Shown here one piece after another: positions 1 to 17,944 of a DNA stretch of 64,000 bases (position 1 is the stretch's first letter; every line of letters starts with the position of its first letter). The notes under the pieces were generated by a model. It worked only from the letters and a program-made list of their open reading frames with translations. It searched no databases and was not told the DNA's origin. The position numbers and the translations under genes are program-made. The stretch comes from Neocallimastix lanati (nom. inval.) (taxonomy: Eukaryota > Neocallimastigomycota > Neocallimastigomycetes > Neocallimastigales > Neocallimastigaceae): assembly GCA_016946835.1 (NCBI GenBank), contig JACVTC010000010.1, positions 1,771,001 through 1,835,000 of the forward strand, read 5' to 3'.

Positions 1-543
1 ATTCATAGGGAAGTCCGTATAATAGTTCAGTATCTCCTTTACCATCTTTTAAAATATTTCTATCATGAAAATTAATATTTTCATTTACTATATTATATTC
101 AGTTAAATAATCAATAACTTTAGAGTATGAGAATTCTGATTGTAAGACCGTGTTATCAAGATAAGAATTATCACTGAATAAGAAACGATCATCTAAGATC
201 ATTAAATCATAGTTGGAGCGCTTTAATTCTCTGATAATACAATTGAAACTTTTAGCATATTCTATATCGAGTGTATATGGAGATTTAAATTCTTTATATA
301 AATTTAAAATATTTGTACCATCATAATCATCAGGGGCACAGTAAGAAAATTTAACTTCAACATCTTCTATATTATTGTTTGTAAAGAATTGATTCATCAA
401 TTCATTATAATTATCTAAATATTGATTTTCACCAATATCCGGTTTATTGATTAAAATATTTACAGTTTCTTTAGCATTGATTTTCCCTGAAGCTAATATT
501 AAAAATAATGAAATATTACTAATTAAATTTTTAAATGAATACA
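1..543 (-). CDS. SBP-7TM receptor paralogue, 5' end only (cut by window edge)
   Basis: The reading frame starts at an ATG whose first base is 543 and stays open for 181 codons to the window edge. The first ~24 residues are a hydrophobic signal peptide opening MYSFK, followed by a stretch with NILINKPDIGENQ. It is closely similar to the N-termini of the receptors starting at 14057 and 24476, sharing the blocks VEVKFSYC, RELKxSN, LDDRFL, SDNSYLDNT and YGLPYE. Those genes carry a solute-binding-protein-like extracellular domain ahead of seven membrane helices, so this is the first third of the same domain. No stop or frameshift is seen. The start is supported by the signal peptide and by alignment with both paralogues. 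Membrane helices and tail lie outside the window, so whether the whole gene is intact is unknown. Confidence 0.85.
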
Positions 544-4702
<4,159 letters not shown>

Positions 4703-4856
4703 ATAAATAAATAAATAAGTAAATAAATAAATAAGTAAATAAATAAATAAGTAAATAAATAAATAAGTAAATAAATAAATAAGTAAATAAATAAATAAGT
4801 AAATAAATAAATAAGTAAATAAATAAATAAGTAAATAAATAAATAAGTAAATAAAT
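4703..4856. repeat. 16-bp minisatellite
   Basis: A nearly perfect tandem array of the 16-bp unit AAATAAATAAATAAGT, about nine to ten copies. The single G per unit, always in phase, shows that whole 16-mers were duplicated and that this is not simple AAAT slippage. Confidence 0.9.
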
Positions 4857-4991
4857 AAAATGAAAAGATTAATTATTTCAATCTATTTTTAAATAGTTAA
4901 AATAAAATTTTTTGTCACCATTTTAATCTATTAAATATACTTCTTGTAACCACTTTGAAAAGTTTTTTATTTTAATTTATTTTGTTTATTA

Positions 4992-5343
4992 AACTTAAAA
5001 AGAATTCTCATATCATTAATATTATTTAACAATTACTAAATTTATAATTCTATATTTCTATCTATAATAATTTTACATTGATTCATATGATATACACCAT
5101 TTAAGATATACGCCACAATATACATTTTTTTATTTTATATCTTTTTATATTTAATAAATTAAAGTTTAGATTAATATATAAAAAATTTAACTTAAAAAGA
5201 ATTCTCATATCATTAATATTATTTAACAATTATTATAAATTTATAATTCTATATTTCTATCTATAATAATTTTACATTGATTCATATGATATACACTATT
5301 TAAGATATACGCCACAATATACATTTTTTTATTTTATATTTAT
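4992..5343. repeat. Direct repeat pair, about 155 bp each
   Basis: A block beginning AACTTAAAAAGAATTCTC and containing GATATACGCCACAATATAC occurs at about 4992-5150 and again at about 5189-5343, offset by 197 bp with only a few differences. It is not simple-sequence DNA. It looks like a local segmental duplication and shows no coding frame. Confidence 0.85.
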
Positions 5344-7119
5344 TTTTATATTTATTTTATATTTAATATATTATTTTATTTTTTTTTCTTTAGAAATTTT
5401 TAAAAAAAAAATATTTTTTAGTTGCTTTTAAATATTATTTAATATGTAATATATTTTATTTATATTACAATATATTAATTTTATATTAATGTTTATTATT
5501 AATTTATATTTAAACAGTATTATATTATATTGCAATATATTATATATTTAAATTAATATCGACAAATAAATATAAATTTATAAATTTTATTAAATAAAAA
5601 AAAATAAAAAGTGATTAAATGAAGAAAAAGACTTCTTTAAATATACACATAATATGCTTAGCATATTATATAGTACTTAACAAATTAGACATAGAATACT
5701 TTTAATTTATAAACAAGTTAAGGTAATATAATACTTTTCAATTTATAAAAACATCATTTAAATTATTAATATAATACTTTTCAATTTATAAAAGCATCAT
5801 TTAAATTATTAATAAATATATTTTTAATTACTTTTTCAATTTAATATTTCATAAAACATTTTTTTTTTTTTTTTTCATTTTTCATTTAATAATAATATAT
5901 GGACAAAAAGCATTAAAATTTACAGAAAATAAAACGTTAATACTAATTGATTTTAATTTAACTATTTTTTATTTTATTCATTTAGGTAATATAGTATATA
6001 TTACATAATATTTTTATTTTATTTTTATTTTCATATAATTATATTAATATTTATTATTTTCCAGGAATTGGGATAATAAATCATTTTATTAAATATATAA
6101 AAATTATATTTATAGAGAGTATTAAAAATTAATTTTTATGATTACTAAAATAATAAATTTTTTTTTTATTATTATTAATTTATTACTAATAAAATAATAT
6201 ATTTAATAAATAAATAATTTGTTTTTTATTTATATTTTTATTTATTCTATTCACCGCTTATTACTTTATATTAATTTAATAATTATAAATTTTGTTTTTT
6301 CAAATACATTAATTTCATAATAATAATTTTGTTTTTAAATAAAAATTTCTTTTTTACCATCTTATTTCTATAGTACAAAACAATAAATATTCGCATATTC
6401 ATGTTTTAATAAAATATTTATTTAGGTGATTTTTTTTTTTTTTATTTAAATAGAAATAAATTTAATAGTATATTAATTATATAATTTTTATTTATAAATA
6501 ATATTTATTAATAGTAATAAAAATCATAAAACTTTTTTTTTTTTTTTATTTTTTTTATTTTTTTTTTAAATTTTATTTATTAATTTATTAATGCTAATTA
6601 AAGAACATAAACAATATTTAATGGATTTTATTTATTAATCAATATTATCCAAATAAAAAAGAATAAATAAAATCTATTAAATATTGTTTAATATTTTTAA
6701 TATTTGCTCTTTCTACCTATTCTTTTTTCTATGTTATTACTTTTCTGAATTTCTTAATTTACAGAAATAATTAAAAATTCATAATTTACATAATTATTAT
6801 AAGTATTTAATATCCAATATCAATTTTTCGTTATCGTTAATCTACAATATTTTCTATTATATATATATACATAATTTTATTTTTCATATATAATAATTAT
6901 TATTATCATTTTTATTATTAATTATACATAAAGAATCGTTTTTTTAATACATATATATATTCTTAAAAGCTTAATAATAATATTATGCTCAAAAATATAT
7001 AGAAATATGATACAAAAAAAAAAAAAAATTAAATTATAAATTTTATTTAAAATAACTATATAATATATTATGCAATTATTTATTATTAATAATTTCAGGT
7101 TCAGAAATAAAAAAAAAAA
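5344..7119. other. AT-rich intergenic DNA, no gene seen
   Basis: A/T-rich sequence with homopolymer runs. A short imperfect duplication (ATACTTTTCAATTTATAAAA) lies near 5726-5810. No supported coding or RNA feature. Confidence 0.5.
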
Positions 7120-7823
7120 AAGAGGAAAAATATATATTGTTTTAAAAAAGCATCAAATAATTACTAATCTAATGAAATATAATTAATATGGTATATATAG
7201 GTAATATAAAATCTAATGAAATTTATTAATAATTATTATAAAAAAATATTATAAAAAATATTATAAATTATTTTATTATTATAATTAATAATATTGTTTT
7301 AAAAAACTCATCACATAATTACTAATCCAATAAAATATATTAAGTTATTGTATATAGGTAAAAAATGAAAAAAATTATTTATGAAATTAATAATACTAAT
7401 TAATATTTGTTATAAAAAATATTATAAAAATATTATAAACTATTTTACTATTATAAATAATAATTTAATAAAAAAAAAAATAATAAAATAATTAAAAAAA
7501 AAAAAATTATTAATATTGTTTTAAAAAACTCATCACATAATTACTAATCCAATAAAATATATTTAGTTATGATATATAGATAAAAAATAAAAAAAAATTA
7601 TTTATGAAATTAATTAATAATACTAATTAATATTTGTTATAAAAAATATTATAAACTATTTTACTATTATAAATAATAATTTAATAGAAAAAATAATAAA
7701 TAATTAAAAGAAAAATTAAGACAATTTATATTATTATTATTATTATTACATTAAATTATTTTACTATTATAAATAATAATTTAATAAAAAATAAATAATT
7801 AAAAAAAAAATTAAAACGATTTA

Positions 7824-7890
<67 letters not shown>

Positions 7891-7906
7891 GTATTATTAC
7901 TATTAC

Positions 7907-7951
<45 letters not shown>

Positions 7952-8292
7952 CATTATTTTAATATTCATTTTATTACCAATTAAATTTTATTTTTGTTTA
8001 TTTTTTTTTTTAAAATATATTATAAATTATTTTATTATTATAATAATATATATTGTTTTAAAAAAAATGTATCATATAATTAATAATCAAATGAAATATA
8101 ATTAATAAGATATTTAGATAATATATAAACATTATGAAATTAATAATAGTAATTAGTAATTATATAAAATAATTAATAAGATATATAGATAATATTAAAA
8201 CTTCTTTATGAAATTAATTTATAAATACTAGTTAATAGTTGTTATAAAAAATATTATAAAAATATTATTAAATAAAAAATTAAGAAACTTTC

Positions 8293-8362
<70 letters not shown>

Positions 8363-8439
8363 TTAATATTATTATTTTAATATTATTTAAATTTTATTTT
8401 ATTTTTTTTCCTTTTAAAAATATTATGAATTATTTTATT

Positions 8440-8699
8440 ATTATAATTTATAATATTGTTTTGATGTATCATATAATTACTAATCAAATGAAATATATTT
8501 AATATGGTGTATAGATAATGTAAAATCTTCTTTATTAAATTAATCATACTAATTAATAATTGTTATAAAAGTATAATTAAAATATTATAAATTATTATTA
8601 ATTTAATAAAGAAGATTTTACATTATCTATACACCATATAAAATATATTTCATTTGATTAGTAATTATATGATACATCAAAGCAATATTATAAATTATA
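8440..8699. repeat. Inverted repeat, ~103-bp arms, ~52-bp loop
   Basis: The arm at 8440-8544 is the near-perfect reverse complement of 8597-8699. The matching run includes CATTATCTATACACCATAT in the right arm, with about three differences. It can fold into a very long hairpin. Both arms belong to the 7.1-10 kb repeat family, so it probably arose by head-to-head duplication of one unit. Confidence 0.88.
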
Positions 8700-8812
8700 T
8701 TATTATTGTAATTAATACTAAAGATTATACAAAAGTATTTAAAACAAATAAAGGCTATAAAATTAATAAAAAAGATTATATTGAAAAAAAAAAAAAAAAA
8801 AAAGATACTTTA

Positions 8813-8918
<106 letters not shown>

Positions 8919-8989
8919 TTAATATTCATTTTATATTATTAATTAAATTTTTATTTTTGTTTATTTTTTAAATTTTTTTTTTTTTTTTT

Positions 8990-9245
8990 ATATATATAGA
9001 CTGAAGTCTTTTGTCTCCCCCATTTATTAATATGGGTATATGATTAACTGCCATACCGGTACGGCATTGGCGCTTTCAACTCCCCATAAGCAAAGAAACT
9101 CCCTCCATATAGAAGCACCCTACGCGATCCTCAAGGGAAAGTAGAGCCAACTATAAACTATAGGTGTCGTCCTTGCCATCCCAGAGGAGCTGGAAACTGT
9201 AATCCTCTCAGACAAGGCTTACGCCATGGGATTCATAAAGTGTTG
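8990..9245. other. Isolated GC-richer island of unknown nature
   Basis: About 250 bp of mixed composition interrupts otherwise almost pure A/T. It contains CCATACCGGTACGGCATTGG and GCCATCCCAGAGGAGCTGG. The plus strand has an interrupted protein-like frame: about 34 open codons from an ATG near 9041, two stops, then about 30 open codons including VLAIPEELETVIL. I do not recognise it. It could be a relic of a transposon ORF or another transferred fragment. No terminal repeats are seen. Confidence 0.5.
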
Positions 9246-9540
9246 GAAATATTTATTTTTTTAAAAATATTATAAATTATTATTTTTTTTTTTATAATAT
9301 TGTTTGTAAAAATGTTATCATATAATTAATAATAATTAATAATCAAATGAATTTTATTAAATATGATATATAAATAATATATATATGTTATGAAATAAAT
9401 AATACTAATTATTAGTTGTTATAAAAAATATAATAAAAATATAATAAATTATATTGTTATTATATTATTATACTCAATAATAAAAAATATACAAAAGTGT
9501 GATAATTACTATAAATTTTATTTAAAATAATTATAAAAAA

Positions 9541-9765
9541 TAGATATATTATAAAATTATTATTAATAAAAAATAGACATATTATGAAATTATTTATTAT
9601 TAATAAAAAATAGACATATTATGAAATTATTTATTATTAATAAAAAATAGACATATTATAAAATTATTTATTATTAATAAAAAATAGACATATTATGAAA
9701 TTATTTATTATTAATAAAAAATAGACATATTATGAAATTATTTATTATTAATAAAAAATAGGCAT
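9541..9765. repeat. 37-bp tandem repeat, about six copies
   Basis: The unit containing AAAAAATAGACATATTATGA and TTATTTATTATTAAT repeats every 37 bp (for example TAGACAT at 9574, 9611 and 9648) with only isolated changes. It lies inside the wider repeat array. Confidence 0.88.
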
Positions 9766-10070
9766 TTTATAAAAAAAAAAAAAAAAAAAGGATAAATAAA
9801 TATTGTTTTAAAAATATATTACATAATTACTAATTACTAATCTAATGAAATATAATTAATAAGATATATAGAGAATATAAAAAACTTTTTTATGAAATTA
9901 ATTTATAATTAGTAATTATTTTAAAAATATATTACATAATTATTAATCTAATGAAATATAATTAATAAGATATATAGAGAATATAAAGACTTTTTTTATG
10001 AAATTAATTTATAAATACTAATTAGTAATTGTTATAAAAAATATTAAAAAATATTATAAATTATTTTATG

Positions 10071-11047
10071 AGTATTAATAATTTTATAAAAAAAATAAAT
10101 AAATAAATAATAAAAATAAATAAATATAAAAAGTTAAGATTAATTATATTATTATTATTATCATTATCAATATCATTATTATTATTATGATTATTTTAAT
10201 ATTCATTTTTAATATTAATTAAATTTTATTTTTTTATTTTTTTTTTAAAAAATATTATAAATTATTTTACATTTTACTATTAAAATTAATATTGTTAAAT
10301 ATAATACTTAAAATCAGAAATGATATTTATATTTTATTATTTGTTTAATTATTTATTTTATTGCTATTTACATTTAAGAAAGACCCTTCTTCATTTAAGA
10401 AATATGTCATTACATGTTAATACATATTAATTAATTATAATTAATTTTATATATAGATATGATAGACATATAATAAATATTTTTAATAATAATATTTGAT
10501 AATTCTTACGTTGAATAACAAAAACAATTATCATAATAATAATAATTGGTTATTAAAAAATATATATATATATATATATCTATAAAATAATTTTAATAGA
10601 AATATATATATATAAAAAAAAAAATCTTTAAAATTTAAAATATTATAAACTTTTACATTTTTTATTTTTTATTATACTTTATTTTATTTTATTTTATTTA
10701 CTATTATTATTTTATTTTTTTTTTTTATTACTATTATTTATTTATTACAATTTTTTTTTTAGAGTTATTATTTTTATTACATTTTCAAATAAATACTTTA
10801 AATAATTAATTTTTACATTTAGTATTTATCAACTTTTTTAATTTATTAATTTATTTTCAATTTTTATTTATGTAATATATATATATATAGATATATTTAT
10901 TTTTTAATTTTTATGTCTTTTAAAAATTTATTTTTATTATTATTTTTATTATTTTTATTATTTTTTATTAATAGAATTATTATTTTTATTATATATTAGG
11001 TATTATTATTATATTATTATTATATATTATTATTATTATAATTATTA
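10071..11047. other. AT-rich intergenic DNA downstream of receptor gene
   Basis: Short ATT, AT and poly-T tracts only. It is the 3' flank of the minus-strand receptor ending at 11048. No terminator-like or coding feature can be defined. Confidence 0.5.
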
Positions 11048-11842
11048 TTAATTCATACCATGACTTAATTTATTGAAATAATAATAACTATTTTTAGTAG
11101 AATTATTCTCACTGCAGTTATTATTGCTACCACTGAGATTATCCGTATTAATAAAACTATAATTAGAATTTTTATAATAGTTGTAAAATGAAGCGTTAAT
11201 ATTACCGATATTATCTTTAGGTGACGGACTCATCATGTTTTTACCGTCATCACTTAAATATTTATTTATACTTTGACCGAAAGAACGGTAACTGGTATCA
11301 ATCGCTATGCTGCTACTATTATTATTAAGATTACTATTTAAGTTAGGATCACTCATGATAACGTAGGCATTCGAGGTACTATTTTTACTTGTATTTAAAC
11401 CGGTACTACTATCAAAGAAAGTAAAGGAGGAATTATCATTCATTTTCATTGGAATGAAGTTGACAAGATTATTTATATTACTGAAATCATTTTTATATAA
11501 CTTCTTCCTATTTCTGATGGGATGTTTTTTGATAAATCTAAGTCGATTACCGATTAAAAAGTATACGGTAACGATAGAGAAAATTATATGTATTAAAATT
11601 AAAACCATAGAAGAAGCTGTAACGGAAGAAGCCCCATCGGTTTTAAAGAAGGCAGCAAAACCAATTTGAGAGAAAAAGGAGGCCAATAAAAGTAAGACAA
11701 TGAATAATATAAATCTGGTATCCCCATATTTCTTTGAGAGTTTATGAACTTTAATGGTCATTGCCATCATCACTACAAACTAATTTATTATTATAAATTA
11801 AAAGTTTTTTTTAAAAAAAAAAATTTTATTAAAAAGATAGAA

Positions 11843-11885
<43 letters not shown>

Positions 11886-14057
11886 TTTTTTTAGTAAAAA
11901 TAATAAAATTATTTTTATAATATATTATAATTTTTACATATATATATATATTTTTTTTTTTTTTATTTTACATATATATAAAATATATATATATGTAAAA
12001 TAAAAAAAATATATCTATCAATCTATTTATTTTTATTTATAATCATTTATATATAAAACACTTACTAATATAAGAGTATAAATATTGGTATATAATGAAT
12101 GTTTATCAAAATCGTACATACAGGTCATCATACGATTAAAGGTAATGGATCCAGTGGTCGTTAAGTTGAAGGTATCAAAGGATGATAACCCATAATAACC
12201 TAGGAAGGCAATCACCCAAGCAATGATAATGTAAATAATTAGCCTTCTATCGTGTAATTTTCTACCGTAGGAGACACTTGAAATATTGGTATAGATATAA
12301 TAGATACGGAAGATGATGGCGAAAAGTGGAATATAGACAAGATTGTTAATGAAGAAACTTAAGACACTGCTCATACGACATAAAAATCTTGTGGAGACTA
12401 AATTATAGGAGTATGGATATAAAATTCTCATAATAATACCAAAGATAGTGATGTTGGTTAACTGAGGGGACATGGCCTTTATGTATGGATGTTTTCGATT
12501 TCTATAGACCTTAACCATAATGACAATGAGGTGGATGGCTACTGCAATGGTGATTACATTTAAAATTAAAAACATGAGTAAAAGGGAATCAAATTCAATC
12601 TGCTTATCCCCACCAAAGGATCTGTTCCAAACCTCGATAACATTCAAAATTAACTTTTGAGCGACCTCATTCTTCGGATCACTTAACGTCTGTCTTATAG
12701 CCACCGGAGCGACCAATCTAGATTCTAAGAAACTGGCACTGTACATATCTTTCATCAGTACCGTTGTAATATGAATAGGATCTAATGCCTTAAGTAAATC
12801 ACAAATCTCCGCATGAGCTTGACAGTAGGAATTAGAATTTTCATTTGGATTTTTAAAATCAAACGTCGGAATACTACCAAATTGTAAGGCACGATACAGT
12901 TGCATTTCCTTCGAAGTCAGTTGAAGAGCCACTTGTTCAAGAATATTTTTAGGTTTTGTACTCTTACTGTTGATCACGATATATTTTTCATAGATGACAC
13001 TTTTATTTTCAGGTAAGGCATTAATGTGAATCTTTACATTTTGACTTGGATTTTGATTTTGATTTTGACTTGGATTTTGATTTTGATTTTGATTTTGATT
13101 TTGATTTTGATCTTGATCTTGACTTTGATTTAAAGTAGCATATAATGACGCCTTTCCTTTTAATAAAGGTTTTTCACCCTTAACAAAAGAATTGTAAGCC
13201 TCTTCCATCGTAGTCGATAAAGTTTTATTCATACTGTTTCCAGTAAGATGGTTGATATAGTTTCTTAAGGCATTAAACATTTCATCCTTATATAATAATT
13301 TATAGGATTCTAAGTCATCTTGTTTTGGGGTATCATATTGATAACGAGCAAATTCAGAATAGAGATTTAACAGCTCATCATTATCCATGAGACCAACGCT
13401 GACGATATTTTTAGCATTGGCATCACTGACATTTTGCAGATCTTTTGCTTTTAAGGCGAGGGAATCCTTCAAATCTGCTGCCGTATCATGATAATACAAT
13501 ACATCGAAATCGAATTCATAGGGAAGACCATATAAATTTTCGGTACCCAAGTGACCATCACTTAAAAGCGCTTTATCATGATGATTAATATTTTCCTCCG
13601 TTGGCTTAAGGCTTACTAAATAGTCAGTGAGTTTATGATAAGAAAATTCACCCTGTAAGATGGTATTATCAAGATAAGAATTATCACTGGATAAAAAGCG
13701 ATCATCCAACAGCATCAAATCAAAATTGGACTGTTTTAATTCTCTAAGAGTACAATTAAACTTGTTGGCATAGTCTCTATCCACGGAAAATGGTGAATTG
13801 AAACCTTTATATAACTTTTCAAGACTTGTACCATCCTCAGGAACTGGAGTACAATAAGAAAATTTTACCTCCACATCAGGAATATTATGAAGGGTGAAGT
13901 ATTGATTTGTGACTTTATTATAATTATCTAAAAATTGGTTTTCCCCAATATCCGGTTTATTAATTAATATATTAATTATATCTTTAGCATTGGTACTACC
14001 AGAAAAACATATTAAGAAAAATGGAATATTACTTATTAGAGTTTTAAATGAATACAT
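11048..14057 (-). CDS. Solute-binding-domain / class C seven-helix receptor, intact
   Basis: Two exons, 14057-12066 and 11779-11048, with one phase-0 intron, give about 907 residues. Residues 1-24 form a signal peptide. Residues ~25-485 resemble a bacterial extracellular solute-binding protein (type II periplasmic fold), with blocks such as VEVKFSYC and YGLPYEFDFDVLYY. Residues ~493-740 hold seven membrane helices of the class C GPCR type (GABA-B / metabotropic glutamate-like), with conserved HPYIKAMSP after helix 1 and KVHKLSKKYGD before helix 6. Residues ~745-907 are a Ser/Asn-rich cytoplasmic tail. A Gln-Asn run (residues ~311-340) made of a CAAAAT hexamer repeat lies in the binding domain. 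Inferred role: plasma-membrane sensor of an extracellular solute, possibly a plant sugar, with G-protein-type output. The ligand is unknown. Paralogues lie at 1-543 and 21274-24476 on the same strand. Confidence 0.88.
11780..12065 (-). other. Phase-0 intron in receptor gene (inside helix 5)
   Basis: The donor is GTAAGT directly after the codons for TLIL, and the acceptor is TTAG directly before TTTGTA. Splicing joins TLIL to FVVMMAMTIKVHK and restores helix 5. The intron is 286 bp and contains long poly-A and AT runs. The paralogue at 21274-24476 has an intron at the same codon boundary. Reading through it adds ten residues and then a stop. Confidence 0.88.
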
Positions 14058-14145
14058 TATATATATATATATATATGTTTTCTATTCTTTATAATAATAA
14101 AAATATGTTTAATTTATTTTAATAAAAATAAAAAATTAAATATTC

Positions 14146-14147
<2 letters not shown>

Positions 14148-14233
<86 letters not shown>
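14148..14233. repeat. (TTA)n microsatellite upstream of receptor start
   Basis: About 28 TTA units roughly 90 bp upstream of the receptor start codon at 14057, so it lies in the promoter or 5' leader zone of that minus-strand gene. Confidence 0.95.
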
Positions 14234-14235
<2 letters not shown>

Positions 14236-14852
14236 AACCGATAGAAAGAAAACTTTAAAATATATATATAACTTTCTTTTTATTTTTTTTAGGGTTATTT
14301 ATTTATTTAATATTATATATTTTACTCCCTTTTAAAAGTTTAATAATTTTTTAATTATTAATAGGAACATAATTTTTTATATAAGCTATATATATTATTA
14401 TTTATTTTATAAAAAATAGTTACAAACAATTTTTTATAAAGTTTTTTTTTTATTATTTAAAAAAAAATAATTAATAAAGAATAATTATAATATAAATATT
14501 ATTACTATTATTTTTTTTTCTATTCTATTCTATTCTAATTCTATTCTCTACTTTTATTTTTTTTTTTTTAATTTAATTTAGTTTTTTTTTTTTTTTTTTT
14601 TTTGGAAAATAAACGGAGAATCCATTTCTTATATATACTAAAAATCAATAAAAATTAAAAATAAGAAATAAAAATAAAAATAAAAATAAAAATAAAATGA
14701 AATAAAATAAAATGAAATAAAATCAATAATATATTAATTGTACAATCCTTTTATATATTACAAATACTATTAAATTAATTCATTCACATTTAAAACATTT
14801 TATCTAATTTGAACCTAATTAAAATAAAAAGAAAAAAGAAAAAAAAGTTTAA

Positions 14853-14883
<31 letters not shown>

Positions 14884-15965
14884 AATAAATATAAAAAATA
14901 TATATATGTATATATTAGATATAAAAAAAAATATATATATATAATATAAAATATAAAAATATATATAAAATATAAAAGTATATAAAAAACATAAAAAAAA
15001 AAGAGATAAAACATGAAAACAATAAAAAAAATTTTTGAGATCATCCTCCAACATTAAAATTTTATTAATTATTATTATTTATTTTTTTTTATCCAAATTA
15101 AATGTAATTTGTACCAAAAAAAAAAAAAAAAAATCTCTTTTCCATATAAAAATTTATTTGTTCAAAAAAAAAAAAAATTTTAATATAAAGTATATATCAA
15201 TATATATATAAAAAATATTAAAATTATAATAATTATAATTTATTTATTTATTTATTATACTTTATTATGTCTTAAATATTGAAAAGTTTAAATAATAATT
15301 TTATTATTTAAGATTTTATATTTTATTATATTTATTAGAAATTATTATTATTAGAAATTATTATTATTAGAAATTATTATTATTAGAAATTATTATTATT
15401 TATTATTTTTCTTTTCTATTTTTTCTAATAATAAATAATAAATAATAACAATAATTATAAAATGAATAGTACAGGAAAAAAACTGACAAAAAAAGAAAGG
15501 AATAATGAGAGTAATCTTATTTAAATTGAAAGATTCTAAATAATAAATTTTAACATGATAAAAATAAAATATATAGAAAGAATAAATCAAGAAAAAACCC
15601 ACAATAAAAAAAAATTAATAAATTTTAAACAATGAAAGAATTAATAAATATATATTATTTAGATATAAATAAATAAATAATAATTAATAAATAAATAAAT
15701 AATAAAAATAAAAATAAATAAATAATAAAAATAAATAAATAAATAATAAAAATAATAATAAATAATAAATATAATATTTAATTATAAAAAAAAAGTCAAT
15801 CCAATAGTTTTGTACAACAAATGAAAATTAATGGATAAATTTTAATATAATTTTTTATTTATTAATTTTTTATTTATTTATTTTTTGTTTTAATTTTTAT
15901 TTTTAAATTAAAAATTTAAAAATTTAAAATTTTAAAAAAAAAGGATAAAATTTACTGTTTAACTG

Positions 15966-16090
15966 TTATTATTAGCATAATATTTAATATCATTTAATAT
16001 CATTTTACTTTTTTTTAATTTTATAATAATTATTAGCATAATATTTAATATCATTTAATATCATTGACTTTTTTTAATTTTATAATAATT
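15966..16090. repeat. Tandem duplication of ~62 bp
   Basis: ATTATTAGCATAATATTTAA followed by a TATCATTTAATATCATT segment occurs twice head to tail, with a few base differences near the ends. Confidence 0.8.
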
Positions 16091-17944
16091 AAACTTTTTT
16101 CTTTTTTTTTGATTAAATTTCTTATTTCCTTTTTTAGTATTTCTAAATGGATACTTCTTATACAAATAAATTAAAATTATAATTAATAAAGTTTTTCAAT
16201 TTCTAAATTAATTAAAATTTAATAAATATTAATTAAAATAGAAAATAAAATGAAAATGAAAATTGGAAACTTGAAAAATGATACATTTGAATTATTGGTT
16301 ACAGAAATGATAGACATTTTCTTTATCTACCATCATAATAAATAATGAGAAAGATTTTAGAAATGTAATCATAATAATAAATAATAGTAAAAAATTATTA
16401 GTAATAAGTAATAAGTAATCATAATTAATATTATTAATATTAAATAATTAATAATATTGATGAGAATAATAATAATAATAAAATGTCTCTTAATAACAAA
16501 TGTTTTAGTTTTGAAATATATACTTTTTTTTTGTATAAAAACAAAAATTTAATTAATATTTTGTTATTTTTTGGTTTGTTATCCAAAATTAGAATGAAGT
16601 ATCCATGTAATAACCTTAAAAAAAAGAATAACAAAAAAAAAAAAAAGAATAATATTAATATTAATATTAAATATTATTCGAAGATGTACACAATGATTAT
16701 TAAAAAAAAAAAAGAAAAGAAAAGAAAAGGAAAAAAGAAAAGGAAAAAAGAAAAGGAAAAAAGGAAAGGAAAAATGGAAAGGAAAAAAAAAAAAAGGGAA
16801 AATTATGCCCACATAATTTATTATATAATAATACAAATAATAATAAAAAAAAATTAACCCAAAAAGCATAATTAAATAATGGAAAATAAAAATGAATAAA
16901 AAAAAATTTTTTATTTTCCTTTTTCTTTTTCTTTTTTTTTTTTTTTAATGTCAATCATAAATTTCACAGAAAATATTAAAAATATTGAATGAACTTTTTT
17001 TTTTTTTTTTCTTTTTTTTTTTTTTTTTATTATAATAATTAAAATGAATATGATGTAATAGAAATTCTATTAAAAAAAAAATTTATTATTTATTTTTTTA
17101 TTATTATACAAAACATAATTCATTATTTTTAATTTTATTTAATTTAAATTAATTTAATTTAATTTAATTTAGAATAATTTTAGATGTTTTAACTTTTTAT
17201 AAAAAAAGAAAAAAAATATTATTTAATTATTATTTAATTATTATTTAATCATTAATAAATATTTCTTTTAATTCTTTTTATTATTTAATTATTAATTATT
17301 TATTACTAAATATTTATTTTTAATATTATTATTCAATTATTTATTGTTAATCTATTCATTATTTCCTTTGATAACATTTTAACAGTAGTACTTTTAATGC
17401 TTTTTAATATGAAGAAAGAACTCTTTTTTTTCTTTTTTTTTTTTATTCATATGATTGGGAAGAACACAAAATTCTATTCCATAAACTTAAATTTAGTCAT
17501 TTTTTTAATTTTTACATCATTTTTTTTTTTATTTTTATTTTTTTATATCAAACTTTATTTTATATTAATTATTAATTTATTAATTGATGAATTTATTAAT
17601 TTATGAATTTATTAATTTATTAATTGATGAATTTATTAATTTATGAATTTATTAATTATTAATTATTAATTTATTAATTTATTAATTATTAATTATTAAT
17701 TATTAATTTATTAATTTATGAATTTATTAATTATTAATGTTTTTATATCATCTTTCCAATTTTAAGAATAAAAATTTAAAAAGAAAAACTCATCAAACCT
17801 TAATTATTATTAAATTAATATAAAACTAAAACTAAAAAAAAAAAAAAGTCAAGAATTCATATAAAACTAAAACTAAAAAAAAAAAAAAGTCAAGAATTCA
17901 AACTTCTATAATAAATTTAGAAGAATTTGCCGATTAACTTTATT

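Noticed and set aside
4703-4856. Possible CRISPR-like array
   Set aside because: The 16-bp units are head to tail without unique spacers, and the genome is eukaryotic; it is a minisatellite.
16440-16954. Lys-rich and Phe-rich overlapping frames on both strands
   Set aside because: They follow an AAAAGG polypurine/polypyrimidine tract and poly-A runs; no domain or splice structure.
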